Part shown: piece after piece, positions 7,996 through 16,723 of the stretch
Layout of the letters: each line of letters starts with the position of its first letter
How positions within the stretch are numbered: the first letter of the stretch is position 1
Origin: Paenibacillus silviterrae
GTDB lineage: Bacteria; Bacillota; Bacilli; Paenibacillales; NBRC-103111
Length of the DNA: 64,000 bases
Assembly: GCF_030167925.1 (NCBI RefSeq)
Contig: NZ_JASKUT010000001.1
Span: forward strand, 992,001 to 1,056,000
Direction of reading: 5' to 3'
Made by a program: the position numbers and the translations under genes
The notes under the pieces: generated by a model
What the model was told of the DNA's origin: nothing
Databases searched by the model: none
What the model saw: the letters and a program-made list of their open reading frames with translations, nothing else

Positions 7996-9558
7996 ATGAG
8001 CGCATTGTCTGCAACAAAGCCTTTTATCATCGCAGCCGATATCGGCACGACCAGCACGAAAACCCTCGTCATTGACCGCGGCGGCAGAGTGCTGGCATCC
8101 CATTCAGTGGAGTATCCTTTGTATACTCCGCGTCCGGATATGGCGGAACAGGATCCGGACGAAATTTATCGCGCCGTCCGCACCGGCATTCGTGCCGTGA
8201 TCGATAAAGCCCACGTGCTGCCGGGCCAGGTTCTTTGCGTCTCCTTCAGCTCTGCGATGCACAGCTTGATTGCGGTTGACAAAGACCTGAAGCTGCTGAC
8301 GCAATGCATTACTTGGGCGGATAACCGCAGCGCCGCTTACAGCAAGGAGCTTAAGGCCAACGGCTCGGGCCTCGACATCTATCGCCGGACGGGTACTCCG
8401 ATTCATCCGATGTCGCCGCTGCTGAAGCTGATGTGGTTCCGTGATCATGAACCGGAGCTGTTCGAGTCGGCCTACAAGTTTATCGGCATCAAGGAATACG
8501 TATTCGCCAAGCTGTTCGGCGGCGAGATCGTCGTTGACTATTCCATCGCCAGCGCCACGGGCTTGTTTAATCTTCAAGAGCTCGATTGGGATGCTGGCGC
8601 GCTAGCTGCATGCGGAGTTCGCCGCGAACAATTGGCTAAGCCGGTTTCCACCACGCATGTAGTGCAAGGGCTGAGGGCGGAGGATGCTTCCGAGCTCGGT
8701 CTGGCCTTGGACACGCCGTTTGTGGTGGGGGCGTCGGACGGCGTTCTTGCCAATCTGGGCGTAGGCGCATTCGAGGAAGGAATCTACGCCGTCACCATCG
8801 GTACAAGCGGCGCCGTACGGGGGGTTGTCCGCGAGCCGAAGACCGATCCGCAAGGCCGTTTGTTCTGCTATGCGTTGAACGAGAACTTCTGGTGTGTCGG
8901 CGGGGCGATCAACAACGGCGGCATTATGTTCCGCTGGGTTCGCGACCAGCTTGCTACGGCCGAGGCTGAAGAGGGGCGCCGCCGCGGCATGGACCCGTAC
9001 GACTACTTGACGCAGCTGGCAGCTGAGGTGGCCGCGGGCTCCGACGGTCTCATCTTCCTGCCGCTGCTTGCCGGGGAACGCGCGCCGTATTGGAACGCGA
9101 ACGCGCGCGGTGTCTTCTTCGGGATGTCGCTCTACCACGAGAAGAAGCATATGATCCGTGCGGTGCTGGAAGGGGTCATGTACCGGATTCACTCGGTCGT
9201 TACCGCATTGGAGGAGATGAACGGCCCGACGAAGGAGATTCGCGCTTCCGGAGGCTTTGCCCGCTCTTCCTTCTGGCTGCAGATGCTCTCGGACGTTGTG
9301 GGCGTGCAGGTAGCGGTGCCGAATTCGATTGAAAGCTCCGGGCTCGGAGCTGCGCAGCTCGGTATGCTGGCAGTCGGCGAAATTAACGACTTCTCCAGCG
9401 TTCACGGCTGGATGCAGGTGCAGCATAGGATGCAGGCGCAGGAAGAAGCGCATTCAAGATACGAGCAGTTGACAAAAATTTACCAACGTGTATACCATCA
9501 GTTGAAGGATGAGTTCGACGCGATTGCGGCCTATCAACAGAAATACACGAATTCATAG
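7996..9558 (+). CDS. gntK: Gluconokinase-like FGGY carbohydrate kinase
   Basis: A 520-aa FGGY-family sugar kinase, near the length of B. subtilis GntK. The N-terminal phosphate-1 motif DIGTTSTKTLVID opens the first actin-like domain. AEQDPDEI and WADNRS are typical sugar-binding-side segments, and VGASDGVLANLGVGA and GTSGAVRG belong to the second domain. The expected reaction is gluconate + ATP to 6-phosphogluconate, fitting the 6-phosphogluconate dehydrogenase gene 1 kb downstream. The ATG follows the previous stop without a gap, so translation is probably coupled. FGGY specificity is hard to read, so another aldonate is possible. Confidence 0.82.
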   Translation: MSALSATKPFIIAADIGTTSTKTLVIDRGGRVLASHSVEYPLYTPRPDMAEQDPDEIYRAVRTGIRAVIDKAHVLPGQVLCVSFSSAMHSLIAVDKDLKLLTQCITWADNRSAAYSKELKANGSGLDIYRRTGTPIHPMSPLLKLMWFRDHEPELFESAYKFIGIKEYVFAKLFGGEIVVDYSIASATGLFNLQELDWDAGALAACGVRREQLAKPVSTTHVVQGLRAEDASELGLALDTPFVVGASDGVLANLGVGAFEEGIYAVTIGTSGAVRGVVREPKTDPQGRLFCYALNENFWCVGGAINNGGIMFRWVRDQLATAEAEEGRRRGMDPYDYLTQLAAEVAAGSDGLIFLPLLAGERAPYWNANARGVFFGMSLYHEKKHMIRAVLEGVMYRIHSVVTALEEMNGPTKEIRASGGFARSSFWLQMLSDVVGVQVAVPNSIESSGLGAAQLGMLAVGEINDFSSVHGWMQVQHRMQAQEEAHSRYEQLTKIYQRVYHQLKDEFDAIAAYQQKYTNS

Positions 9559-9571
9559 GAGGTCCCGAATC

Positions 9572-10339
9572 ATGAATTTATTCGATCTTACTGGAAAAAC
9601 AGCCGTCATCATCGGCGGTAACAGCACGCTTGGCGGTGCCATGGCGGTAGCTCTTGGAGGACACGGCGCTGATGTCGCGATTGTTGGACGCAACCAGGAG
9701 AAGTCCGAGGAGGTCGTGAAGCGCATTGAAGAGGCAGGCGGCAAAGCGAAGTCCTTCTCTGCGGACGCTACAAGCACGGACGATCTGAAGCGCGTATTGG
9801 ACGAAGTGCTGGCTTGGACAGGCCGCTGTGACGTTCTGATGAACTGCCCGGGCAAGAACAGCCCGACTCCGTTCTTCGAGCTGACGATGGAAGAGTGGGA
9901 TTCCATCATGGAAGTGAATTTAAAGAGCGTTGTACTTGCTTGCCAAATCTTTGGGAAGCATATGGTGGACAAAGGCGAGGGCGGCAGCATCATCAATATT
10001 TCGTCGGTATCCTCCGAGCCTCCGTTGTCCCGCGTATTCACGTATTCTGCATCCAAGGCGGCCGTGAATAACGTAACGAAATTCCTGGCTCGTGAATTTG
10101 CGCCGGCGCGCGTACGTGTCAATGCGATCATCCCTGGATTTTTCCCTGCAGAGCAAAATCGCAAAATTTTGTCTCCGGAGCGCATAGAATCCATTATGAA
10201 GCATACGCCGATGAACCGTTTCGGCGAAGCTGAGGAGCTGCAAGGCGCAGCCGTATACCTCGCTTCCGATAAGGCTTCCAGCTTCGTGACAGGATCCCTT
10301 CTCCGCGTTGACGGGGGCTTCGGATCGATGACGATCTAA
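9572..10339 (+). CDS. SDR oxidoreductase, D-mannonate/fructuronate oxidoreductase-like
   Basis: A 255-aa classical short-chain dehydrogenase. It has the Rossmann glycine motif (GGNSTLGGAMA), NxxG equivalent CPGKN, catalytic serine in NISSVSS and the YSASK active site. The C-terminal PGFFPAEQNRKIL with TPMNRFGE resembles SDR-type mannonate oxidoreductases (B. subtilis UxuB) and KduD/gluconate-5-dehydrogenase relatives. The ATG at 9572 is preceded by AGGAGG; an upstream in-frame start would lie inside the kinase gene. The gap to the kinase is 13 nt. Its likely role is to interconvert an aldonate and a keto-aldonate feeding the LarA-like epimerase and kinase. Confidence 0.82.
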   Translation: MNLFDLTGKTAVIIGGNSTLGGAMAVALGGHGADVAIVGRNQEKSEEVVKRIEEAGGKAKSFSADATSTDDLKRVLDEVLAWTGRCDVLMNCPGKNSPTPFFELTMEEWDSIMEVNLKSVVLACQIFGKHMVDKGEGGSIINISSVSSEPPLSRVFTYSASKAAVNNVTKFLAREFAPARVRVNAIIPGFFPAEQNRKILSPERIESIMKHTPMNRFGEAEELQGAAVYLASDKASSFVTGSLLRVDGGFGSMTI

Positions 10340-10596
10340 ACAAAAAAACACTTCCAGCGTAGGCTTCCGCCGGCGGGATTGCAGTATTTCCTAAGGCCGC
10401 TGTTGAAATCATGGTCCATTAATCTTATTATGAGGAGGGAACACGATTTCAAAGGCGGCTCCAGGTTTTTAACAGGAAAGCTGCTTCGGAAGCATTTACT
10501 TCGGCAGACACTCTGCCCTCCGGCAGAATTACGTTGTAAAGAGGGTTTCATTTGTTAAATCGTGGGTAAATACATTAGAGAGGGAGTAGAATCATT
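10340..10596. other. 257-nt gap between the SDR gene and gnd
   Basis: No convincing gene is present. There is a short hairpin (CTGCC-ctcc-GGCAG at about 10512) without a T-run, and no clear terminator, so read-through into gnd is possible. Stretches such as gaggaggga look like an isolated ribosome binding site with no long frame after it, hinting at a decayed small gene. Confidence 0.4.
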
Positions 10597-12006
10597 ATGT
10601 CGAAACAACAAGTCGGTGTGATCGGTTTGGCGGTCATGGGGAAAAACCTGGCTCTCAACATTGAAAGCAGAGGTTTCACCGTATCCGTGTACAACCGCTC
10701 GCGTGAAAAAACAGATGCTTTGGTAGCGGAAGCTCAAGGCAAAAATCTCGTGGGTACATACTCGATCGAAGAGTTTGTCGCTTCTTTGGAAACACCCCGC
10801 AAAGTGTTAATTATGGTACAGGCGGGTGCACCTACGGACGATACCATTCAGCAGCTGATCCCTCACCTCGACAAGGGAGATATTATCATCGACGGCGGTA
10901 ACGCGTTCTTCCCGGATACACAGCGTCGTAACGCGGAGCTGGAGCAGCACGGCCTGCGCTTCATCGGTACCGGCGTATCCGGCGGCGAAGAGGGTGCACT
11001 GAAGGGACCGTCCATCATGCCAGGCGGACAAAAGGATGCATACGAGCTGGTGGCTCCGATTCTGACGGCGATTTCGGCCAAAGTGAACGGCGACCCTTGC
11101 TGCACATACATCGGACCAGGCGGCTCCGGCCACTATGTCAAAATGGTCCACAACGGGATTGAGTACGGCGATATGCAGCTGATCTGCGAAGCTTACCAGC
11201 TGCTGAAGGATGTGCTCGGCGTAAGCACGCAGGAGCTTCATGAAATTTTCTCCGAGTGGAATACAGGGGAGCTGGACAGCTACCTGATCGAGATCACCAG
11301 AGACATTTTCACCAAAACCGATCCGGATACAGGCAAGCCGATGGTGGACGTTATCCTTGACTCCGCGGGTCAAAAGGGTACAGGCAAATGGACCAGCCAA
11401 AGCGCACTGGATCTGGGCGTACCGCTTTCCATCATTACGGAATCCGTATTCTCCCGCTTCCTGTCGGCACTGAAGGAAGAGCGTGTGGCAGCCAGCAAAA
11501 TCCTGAGCGGACCTAAGACTGCAGCATTCGACGGCGACCGCGCTGCCTTCATTGAAGCAGTGCGTCAGGCGTTGTATGCAAGTAAAATTTGCTCCTACGC
11601 CCAAGGCTTCGCTCAAATGAGAGCGGCATCGGAGGAGTACAATTGGGGACTCGATTACGGCAGCATCGCCATGATCTTCCGCGGCGGCTGCATCATCCGT
11701 GCCCGTTTCCTGCAGAACATCAAGGATGCCTACGATCGTAATCCTGAGCTCAAGAACCTGCTGCTGGATGAGTATTTCAAAGGCGTGGTTGAGAATTATC
11801 AAGATGCATGGAGAACGGTTGTTTCTACTGCAGTGACTCGGGGAATTCCGGTTCCGGCGTTCGCTTCCGCACTGGCGTACTATGATAGCTACCGCACGGA
11901 GCGATTGCCGGCGAACCTGCTGCAGGCGCAGCGTGATTATTTCGGGGCCCACACCTTCAAGCGCGTGGATAAGGAAGGCACTTTCCATTTCAACTGGATG
12001 GATTAA
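10597..12006 (+). CDS. gnd: 6-phosphogluconate dehydrogenase, decarboxylating
   Basis: A 469-aa enzyme that oxidatively decarboxylates 6-phosphogluconate to ribulose 5-phosphate and reduces NADP+ in the pentose phosphate pathway. The N-terminal Rossmann motif is [15 protein letters not shown]. The substrate and catalytic signature [21 protein letters not shown], followed by AGQKGTGKW and the FRGGCIIRA region, is the full Gnd pattern at normal family length. The start has GAGGGAG upstream. It sits 257 nt behind the LarA/GntK/SDR operon, making it the likely sink for 6-phosphogluconate from that pathway. Its stop overlaps the stop of the convergent gene at 12003. Confidence 0.96.
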   Translation: MSKQQVGVIGLAVMGKNLALNIESRGFTVSVYNRSREKTDALVAEAQGKNLVGTYSIEEFVASLETPRKVLIMVQAGAPTDDTIQQLIPHLDKGDIIIDGGNAFFPDTQRRNAELEQHGLRFIGTGVSGGEEGALKGPSIMPGGQKDAYELVAPILTAISAKVNGDPCCTYIGPGGSGHYVKMVHNGIEYGDMQLICEAYQLLKDVLGVSTQELHEIFSEWNTGELDSYLIEITRDIFTKTDPDTGKPMVDVILDSAGQKGTGKWTSQSALDLGVPLSIITESVFSRFLSALKEERVAASKILSGPKTAAFDGDRAAFIEAVRQALYASKICSYAQGFAQMRAASEEYNWGLDYGSIAMIFRGGCIIRARFLQNIKDAYDRNPELKNLLLDEYFKGVVENYQDAWRTVVSTAVTRGIPVPAFASALAYYDSYRTERLPANLLQAQRDYFGAHTFKRVDKEGTFHFNWMD

Positions 12007-12344
12007 TCAAGCGGCTTACGCGGGCGGCTCGCTTTGGCCGGGTGCAAACCGAAGGAGGCTTCATAGACCCAGCTTTTCAAGCGGTCTGCCTCTTGGTCGA
12101 AGCCGTTGCGGCGTTGAATCAGCATGAGGGCAATTTCTGCGAAATAACGGAAGTTTTGCATTAAGCGTGGCTGGGAAAGATCCGTCATTTTCGGGTCTTC
12201 CTCAGTCACCTTTTTTTTGATATACTCCAGAACCCAGACGACGTCTTCTTTGCAAAGGGGGCGGTCAGGGTCGAGAATTTGTTGCAGCTTCAGCTCCGTC
12301 AAATTGGTTTGAGGCACACCTTGCTGGGAAAGGGCAGAATGCAT
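12003..12344 (-). CDS. Conserved hypothetical protein, 113 aa
   Basis: A small soluble protein of unknown function, predicted mostly helical ([31 protein letters not shown]) with no membrane segment or metal motif. The ATG at 12344 has a strong AAGGAGG nine nt upstream, which decides this start over an earlier in-frame ATG. It is convergent with gnd and their stop codons share 3 nt (TAA on both strands within 12003-12006), leaving no room for a terminator. It is monocistronic. The clean ribosome binding site argues that it is real. Confidence 0.75.
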   Translation of the reverse strand: MHSALSQQGVPQTNLTELKLQQILDPDRPLCKEDVVWVLEYIKKKVTEEDPKMTDLSQPRLMQNFRYFAEIALMLIQRRNGFDQEADRLKSWVYEASFGLHPAKASRPRKPLD

Positions 12345-12531
12345 AGAGCAAAACCTCCTTGGCAAATTTCGATAATACCATCATATCTGTTTACGCTGGA
12401 ATTTATTCACAATCATCTTATGTTTTTGCAGTGATTTCTATTCACTAAGGCTGACCTATGATATGATAGGGGGAGCTTCTTATTGGGAAATACTGTGTCA
12501 ATTGAAAGCGAAATCGGGAGTGAATGGTGTC

Positions 12532-13047
12532 GTGAAGCATCGAAATATTATTCTTGTCGGACTGATGGGAACGGGAAAATCAACGGTAGGCAAGGCGCTG
12601 GCTGAGCGGCTGGGCTGGTTGTTTGTCGATTCGGACGAACGAATTGAGCAGGTCGAGAAGAAGAAAATCAGCGATATTTTTGCGGAAAGCGGCGAGCCCG
12701 CATTTCGTAAAGTGGAAAGCAGAGTGATTGCAGAGCTCGCGCAGGGCAGCGAGCAAATCATCGCGACAGGCGGAGGGGCCGTCTTGGCGGAAGAGAACCG
12801 GATCGTAATGAAAGAGAACGGTCTTGTCGTAGCCCTTACGGCGACCGCGGACGAAATCATTGCGAGAGTCAGCGGAGATACGAGCCGCCCGTTGGTGCAG
12901 GGGAATGTAGCCGAGCGGGTGCAAGCCATTATGGAAAGCCGCAAGCACGCCTATGATTTTGCCGATGTACATATAGCTACAACGGGCGCAGCCGTAAGCG
13001 AAATTGTGGAGGCCATCGTACAGCACCGCTCGGACGTAACCGCGTAG
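12532..13047 (+). CDS. aroK: Shikimate kinase
   Basis: A 171-aa P-loop kinase that phosphorylates shikimate at the 3-hydroxyl, feeding the EPSP synthase encoded at 15392. The Walker A is GLMGTGKST, shikimate-binding DSDE (with DERIEQ) follows, then FRKVESRV and GGGAVL, and the lid has SRPL. I chose the GTG at 12532 (start MKHRNIILVGLMG) because GGGAGTGA precedes it and shikimate kinases begin about ten residues before the P-loop. The frame is open for 23 codons further upstream. It is convergent with the rhodanese gene, with only 2 nt between stops. Confidence 0.93.
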   Translation: MKHRNIILVGLMGTGKSTVGKALAERLGWLFVDSDERIEQVEKKKISDIFAESGEPAFRKVESRVIAELAQGSEQIIATGGGAVLAEENRIVMKENGLVVALTATADEIIARVSGDTSRPLVQGNVAERVQAIMESRKHAYDFADVHIATTGAAVSEIVEAIVQHRSDVTA

Positions 13048-13049
13048 CG

Positions 13050-13343
13050 TTATAGCTGGTCCCAGCTAAGCATACCGCCGGTCATATTTTTCAAATGCTT
13101 CAGCCCCTGCGCTTCCAAATATTCGTAAGCGCGCGAGCTGCGGCCGCCGCTGCGGCATACCAGGATGGTTTCGCCGTTCTGCGGAATTTCATCCAGTCGT
13201 TCCGGCAGCTGCATCAGAGGGATGTGGATGGCGCCCGGGATCATACCGAGGGCAACCTCTTCGTACTCCCGAACGTCTATGATATCGAGCTTCTCGCCTT
13301 GCTCGAGCCTTTGCTTGATTTCAGCGGGGGTTATCGTTTGCAT
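13050..13343 (-). CDS. Single-domain rhodanese-like sulfurtransferase
   Basis: A 97-aa rhodanese domain with the active-site loop CRSGGRS; the cysteine carries persulfide sulfur. The CH2A-like segment DVREYEEVALGMIPGAIHIP is typical of stand-alone bacterial rhodaneses such as PspE/YqhL-like proteins. The start is taken at 13343, with AAGGAGG 13 nt upstream; a TTG eight codons earlier is an alternative. The gene is divergent from chrA. The sulfur donor and acceptor cannot be deduced. Confidence 0.88.
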   Translation of the reverse strand: MQTITPAEIKQRLEQGEKLDIIDVREYEEVALGMIPGAIHIPLMQLPERLDEIPQNGETILVCRSGGRSSRAYEYLEAQGLKHLKNMTGGMLSWDQL

Positions 13344-13436
13344 GAGTCGATTCAAGCCTCCTTGTACTAGTGTCATAAGCCTTATTTCATCATAGAAAGA
13401 AACAGGATACGTGTCAAACGGAAAGAGGTGATTCGC

Positions 13437-14615
13437 ATGACTGAACCAACCGGGCAGACGCAAGGGGAACGGTTGAAGGAGGTAGCGCTCGTTTTTCTAA
13501 AGCTGGGGACAACCGCTTTCGGAGGACCGCCGGCGCACATTGCCATGATGGACGAAGAGATTGTCAGGAGACGGAAGTGGGTTTCTCAGGAAACGTTCCT
13601 AGACCTCCTCGGGGCAAGCAATATCATACCCGGACCGAATTCGACGGAGCTGGCGATTCACCTCGGATATAAACGCGCAGGCTGGGCGGGACTGATCACG
13701 GCCGGGGCTTGTTTTATTGTGCCTGCCATGCTATTGGTCGGAATTTTCGCTTACCTGTATGCAACCTTCCAAACGATGCCTCAGCTGCAATCCGTCCTGT
13801 ACGGCGTAAAGCCGGTTATTATTGCAGTAGTTGCCCAGGCGCTGTGGGGTCTTCGCAAAACCGCAATGAAAACAAGGACAACCCTCCTTGTCGGACTTCT
13901 CGCCTTGGTTTTGGCAATCGTAGGCATGAATGAGCTTTTTTTGTTGCTTTTATGCGGTGCAGCGGTAATGATAGTGGAGCGGTTTAAGGATAAGGGAGCC
14001 GCGGACCGCAGTAGGATGAACTCTTTTTTCCCTGGCGCACTGCTGTTAGGCAGCTCGGCTGCTCCTGTGGCATTAGGTAGCATGAGCACTGCAGGCCTTT
14101 TCTGGTCCTTTTTGAAAATAGGGTCCGTACTCTATGGAAGCGGCTATGTGCTGCTGGCCTTTCTGCAATCGGAATTCGTTGACAGCTATCAAGTATTGAC
14201 GGCACAGCAATTGATCGATGCGGTAGCGGTCGGGCAATTTACGCCGGGCCCGCTGTTCACAACGGCAACCTTTGTCGGGTACTTAATCCATGGTGCACCG
14301 GGGGCCATATGGGCGACGCTGGGCATCTTCCTGCCCGCCTTTGTATTTGTCGCTCTGACGATGAAATGGATCCCGAAGCTTCGCCAAAGCAAGCCGCTTA
14401 GTGCCTTTCTGGACGGCGTAAATGTCGCTTCGATCGCATTGATGGCGGCCGTCAGCTGGCAGCTCGGGTTAGCCTCCGTAACGGATCCGATTACGGCCGT
14501 GATCGCCGTTATTTCCTTATTGGTCTTACTGCGCTACCGGATCAATTCAGCATGGCTTGTGCTCGCCGGCGGCCTCGTCGGCTGGCTTCTTCAAACGGCG
14601 GGTTTGTCGCTATGA
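13437..14615 (+). CDS. chrA: Chromate transporter, two-domain CHR family
   Basis: A 392-aa membrane protein of the chromate ion transporter family with two homologous halves. The first carries FGGPPAHIAMMDEEIVRRRKW and SNIIPGPNSTELAIHLGY; the second carries VGQFTPGPLFTTATFVGYL. About ten transmembrane helices are expected. ChrA-type proteins export chromate using the proton motive force; some members may carry other oxyanions. The ATG at 13437 lies after AAAGAGGTG. It overlaps the first crcB by 4 nt (ATGA), so the anion-efflux genes are co-translated. Confidence 0.92.
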   Translation: MTEPTGQTQGERLKEVALVFLKLGTTAFGGPPAHIAMMDEEIVRRRKWVSQETFLDLLGASNIIPGPNSTELAIHLGYKRAGWAGLITAGACFIVPAMLLVGIFAYLYATFQTMPQLQSVLYGVKPVIIAVVAQALWGLRKTAMKTRTTLLVGLLALVLAIVGMNELFLLLLCGAAVMIVERFKDKGAADRSRMNSFFPGALLLGSSAAPVALGSMSTAGLFWSFLKIGSVLYGSGYVLLAFLQSEFVDSYQVLTAQQLIDAVAVGQFTPGPLFTTATFVGYLIHGAPGAIWATLGIFLPAFVFVALTMKWIPKLRQSKPLSAFLDGVNVASIALMAAVSWQLGLASVTDPITAVIAVISLLVLLRYRINSAWLVLAGGLVGWLLQTAGLSL

Positions 14616-14977
14616 TCATCGTTTACATAGGGTTGGCCGGAGCTGCCGGGGCTATGACGCGATATGCCATTTCCTTGCTCATGAATCCGTCAACCGTACT
14701 GACCCTGCCATGGGGAACGTTAACAGCGAATCTGGCAGGCTGTTTTCTTATCAGCGCTCTACTGTCATGCAAACGGCTTGAAGCCCGGCCGCGTCTGCGG
14801 ACGGCTATGACGACAGGCTTCGTCGGCTCGTTTACAACGATGTCTACTCTGAGCGCGGAGCTGTTCGTGCTGCTTCAGCATCAGCTATGGCTGACCGCAG
14901 GCTTGTACGTAACCGCCAGCTGGCTCGGTGGTCTTTTCATGGTACATCTGGGCAAATCGATAAAATTGTTTTCGTAA
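14612..14977 (+). CDS. crcB: Fluoride channel CrcB/FluC, subunit 1
   Basis: A 121-aa four-helix membrane protein of the CrcB/Fluc family, which passes fluoride out of the cell as a dimer. Visible signatures are GAMTRYAIS, the GTLTANLAGCF asparagine helix, and GFVGSFTTMSTLSAE with the phenylalanine region lining the pore. Its ATG overlaps the chrA stop. A second crcB follows after 16 nt, so the channel is probably a heterodimer, as often in Bacillales. No fluoride riboswitch was recognised upstream of the operon. Confidence 0.92.
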   Translation: MIIVYIGLAGAAGAMTRYAISLLMNPSTVLTLPWGTLTANLAGCFLISALLSCKRLEARPRLRTAMTTGFVGSFTTMSTLSAELFVLLQHQLWLTAGLYVTASWLGGLFMVHLGKSIKLFS

Positions 14978-14993
14978 AGAGGGGATTCGGCGA

Positions 14994-15356
14994 ATGCTGT
15001 CGAATATATGGTTATCCATGCTTTTGGTCGGCTCCGGAGGCTTCACGGGGGCGCTAGCCCGATATTGGATGACGCGGGTTCTGAACCGAAATGCGCCTTG
15101 GGGGATCCCTCTTGGCACACTGCTTGTAAATGTCTCCGGCTCGTACCTGCTGGGCTGGCTGTGGGGACACGGGGTTTCGCAGGGCTGGCTGGCGCTTGCC
15201 GGCACAGGCTTTATGGGGGCCTATACGACCTTCTCCACCTTGAAGTGGGAGAGCAGTACCTTGTATTCCAAGGGTGACCGGCTGACCGCGACCGTCTATC
15301 TGAGCATGACCTACATCATCGGCGTTGCCTGCGCCATGCTGGGCTACTATAGTTAA
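14994..15356 (+). CDS. crcB: Fluoride channel CrcB/FluC, subunit 2
   Basis: A 120-aa partner of the preceding gene, with GALARYWMTR, GTLLVNVSGSYLLG and GFMGAYTTFSTLKWES, the best-conserved CrcB motifs including both pore phenylalanine-region residues. It has four transmembrane helices. AAAGAGGGG precedes the ATG. In paired systems the two subunits insert antiparallel; charge bias supports this only weakly here. aroA follows after 35 nt, so the fluoride genes and the EPSP synthase gene may share a transcript. Confidence 0.93.
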   Translation: MLSNIWLSMLLVGSGGFTGALARYWMTRVLNRNAPWGIPLGTLLVNVSGSYLLGWLWGHGVSQGWLALAGTGFMGAYTTFSTLKWESSTLYSKGDRLTATVYLSMTYIIGVACAMLGYYS

Positions 15357-15391
15357 CTTATTTCTACATATAGAGGAGAGAATGTACCCTA

Positions 15392-16687
15392 ATGAAAGCT
15401 ATTGTCAAACCTACCTCGACCTTATCCGGAACCATCAACGCACTGTCCTCCAAAAATTACACGACACGATATCTCCTGATCGGTGCGTTAGCCGACGGGA
15501 CGAGCACGGTGTATTACCCGGCACACAGCGAGGACAGCGATGCGATGCGCCGCTGTATACGCGATCTTGGTGCCTTGGTTGAAGAAGATGAAGAGAAAAT
15601 GACCATTCAAGGCTTCGGCAGCCGTCCGAAGCATGTGAAAGAGCTGAACGTAGGCAATGCAGGAGCGGTGCTTCGCTTTCTGATGTCCGTCGCCGCCTTC
15701 TGTCCGGAAGTGACATTTATTAACGCCTATCCGAACTCTCTTGGCAAAAGGCCGCATGACGACCTCATCGACGCGCTTCATCAAATGAACGTGCAAGTAG
15801 AGCATAATCAAGGCAAGCTTCCGATTACGATTCGCGGCGGACAGCCTCGCGGCGGGAAAATTACCGTCTCGGGCAATATCAGCTCACAGTTCCTCAGCTC
15901 TCTGCTCTTCGTGACTCCGCTGCTGGAGGAAGACAGTGAAATTACGGTGCTGCATGATCTGAAATCAAAGATTATCGTCGGCCAAACCTTGGAGGTTATC
16001 GAGCAAGCCGGTGTGAAGATCGAGGCATCCGAGGATCTGATGCATTACCGTATCCCTGGCGGTCAAAAATATACTCCGCAAAAATATGTCGTCCAAGGCG
16101 ATTATCCGGGCTCAGCGGCAATTCTTGCTGCTGCTGCGGTTACCCAGTCCGATGTGAAGGTGCTCCGTTTGGCCGAGAACAGCCGCCAAGGCGAACGCGC
16201 CGTGGTGGACGTGCTGAAAGCGATGGGCGTAAACCTGACACATGAGAATGATATTGTACACGTTCAGGCAAACGGACAATTAAAGGCAGGGGAGTTCGAC
16301 GGCGACCATTTCACGGACGGCGTCCTGGCCATGGTTGCGGCGGCCGTATTCGCTGAGGGCACTTCCCGTTTCTACAATGTAGAGAACCTTCGCTACAAGG
16401 AATGCGACCGCATCACCGACTATTTAAATGAGCTGCGTAAAGCCGGAGCCAACGTTGAGGAGCGGCAAAGCGAGATTATCGTGCACGGTCGTCCGGAAGG
16501 TGTTGAAGGCGGCGTAGAAATCAACGCTCACTATGATCATCGCGTCATCATGGCATTGACCATTGTCGGCCTGCGGTCGAAGCAAGGGCTCATCATTAAC
16601 GATGCCCACCATGTAGCTAAGTCTTATCCGCAATATTTTGACCACTTGCTGTCGCTCGGTGCCCAAATCGAGCTTGTGAAGGAATAG
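15392..16687 (+). CDS. aroA: 3-phosphoshikimate 1-carboxyvinyltransferase (EPSP synthase), divergent class
   Basis: A 431-aa EPSP synthase joining shikimate 3-phosphate and PEP in aromatic amino acid synthesis. Catalytic and substrate residues are kept: K21 and R26 (E. coli K22, R27), SSQ at 164-166, D309 (E. coli D313), and KECDR at 336-340 (E. coli E341 region). Unusual features are N22 in place of S23, and in the PEP loop GNAGAVLRF, A92 and F96 at positions equal to E. coli T97 and P101. These are the positions where substitutions lower glyphosate sensitivity. The assignment is firm; the resistance is inference. GAGGAGAG precedes the ATG. Confidence 0.92.
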   Translation: MKAIVKPTSTLSGTINALSSKNYTTRYLLIGALADGTSTVYYPAHSEDSDAMRRCIRDLGALVEEDEEKMTIQGFGSRPKHVKELNVGNAGAVLRFLMSVAAFCPEVTFINAYPNSLGKRPHDDLIDALHQMNVQVEHNQGKLPITIRGGQPRGGKITVSGNISSQFLSSLLFVTPLLEEDSEITVLHDLKSKIIVGQTLEVIEQAGVKIEASEDLMHYRIPGGQKYTPQKYVVQGDYPGSAAILAAAAVTQSDVKVLRLAENSRQGERAVVDVLKAMGVNLTHENDIVHVQANGQLKAGEFDGDHFTDGVLAMVAAAVFAEGTSRFYNVENLRYKECDRITDYLNELRKAGANVEERQSEIIVHGRPEGVEGGVEINAHYDHRVIMALTIVGLRSKQGLIINDAHHVAKSYPQYFDHLLSLGAQIELVKE

Positions 16688-16723
16688 CAGCTAGATTAGA
16701 ACATGACCAGAGGTGAACGGGCG

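Noticed and set aside
10510..10525. Hairpin CTGCC-ctcc-GGCAG as a terminator for the aldonate operon
   Set aside because: The stem is only 5 bp and no T-run follows.
13344..13436. Fluoride riboswitch before chrA-crcB
   Set aside because: The conserved crcB-motif segments are not found, and the space also contains the divergent rhodanese start.
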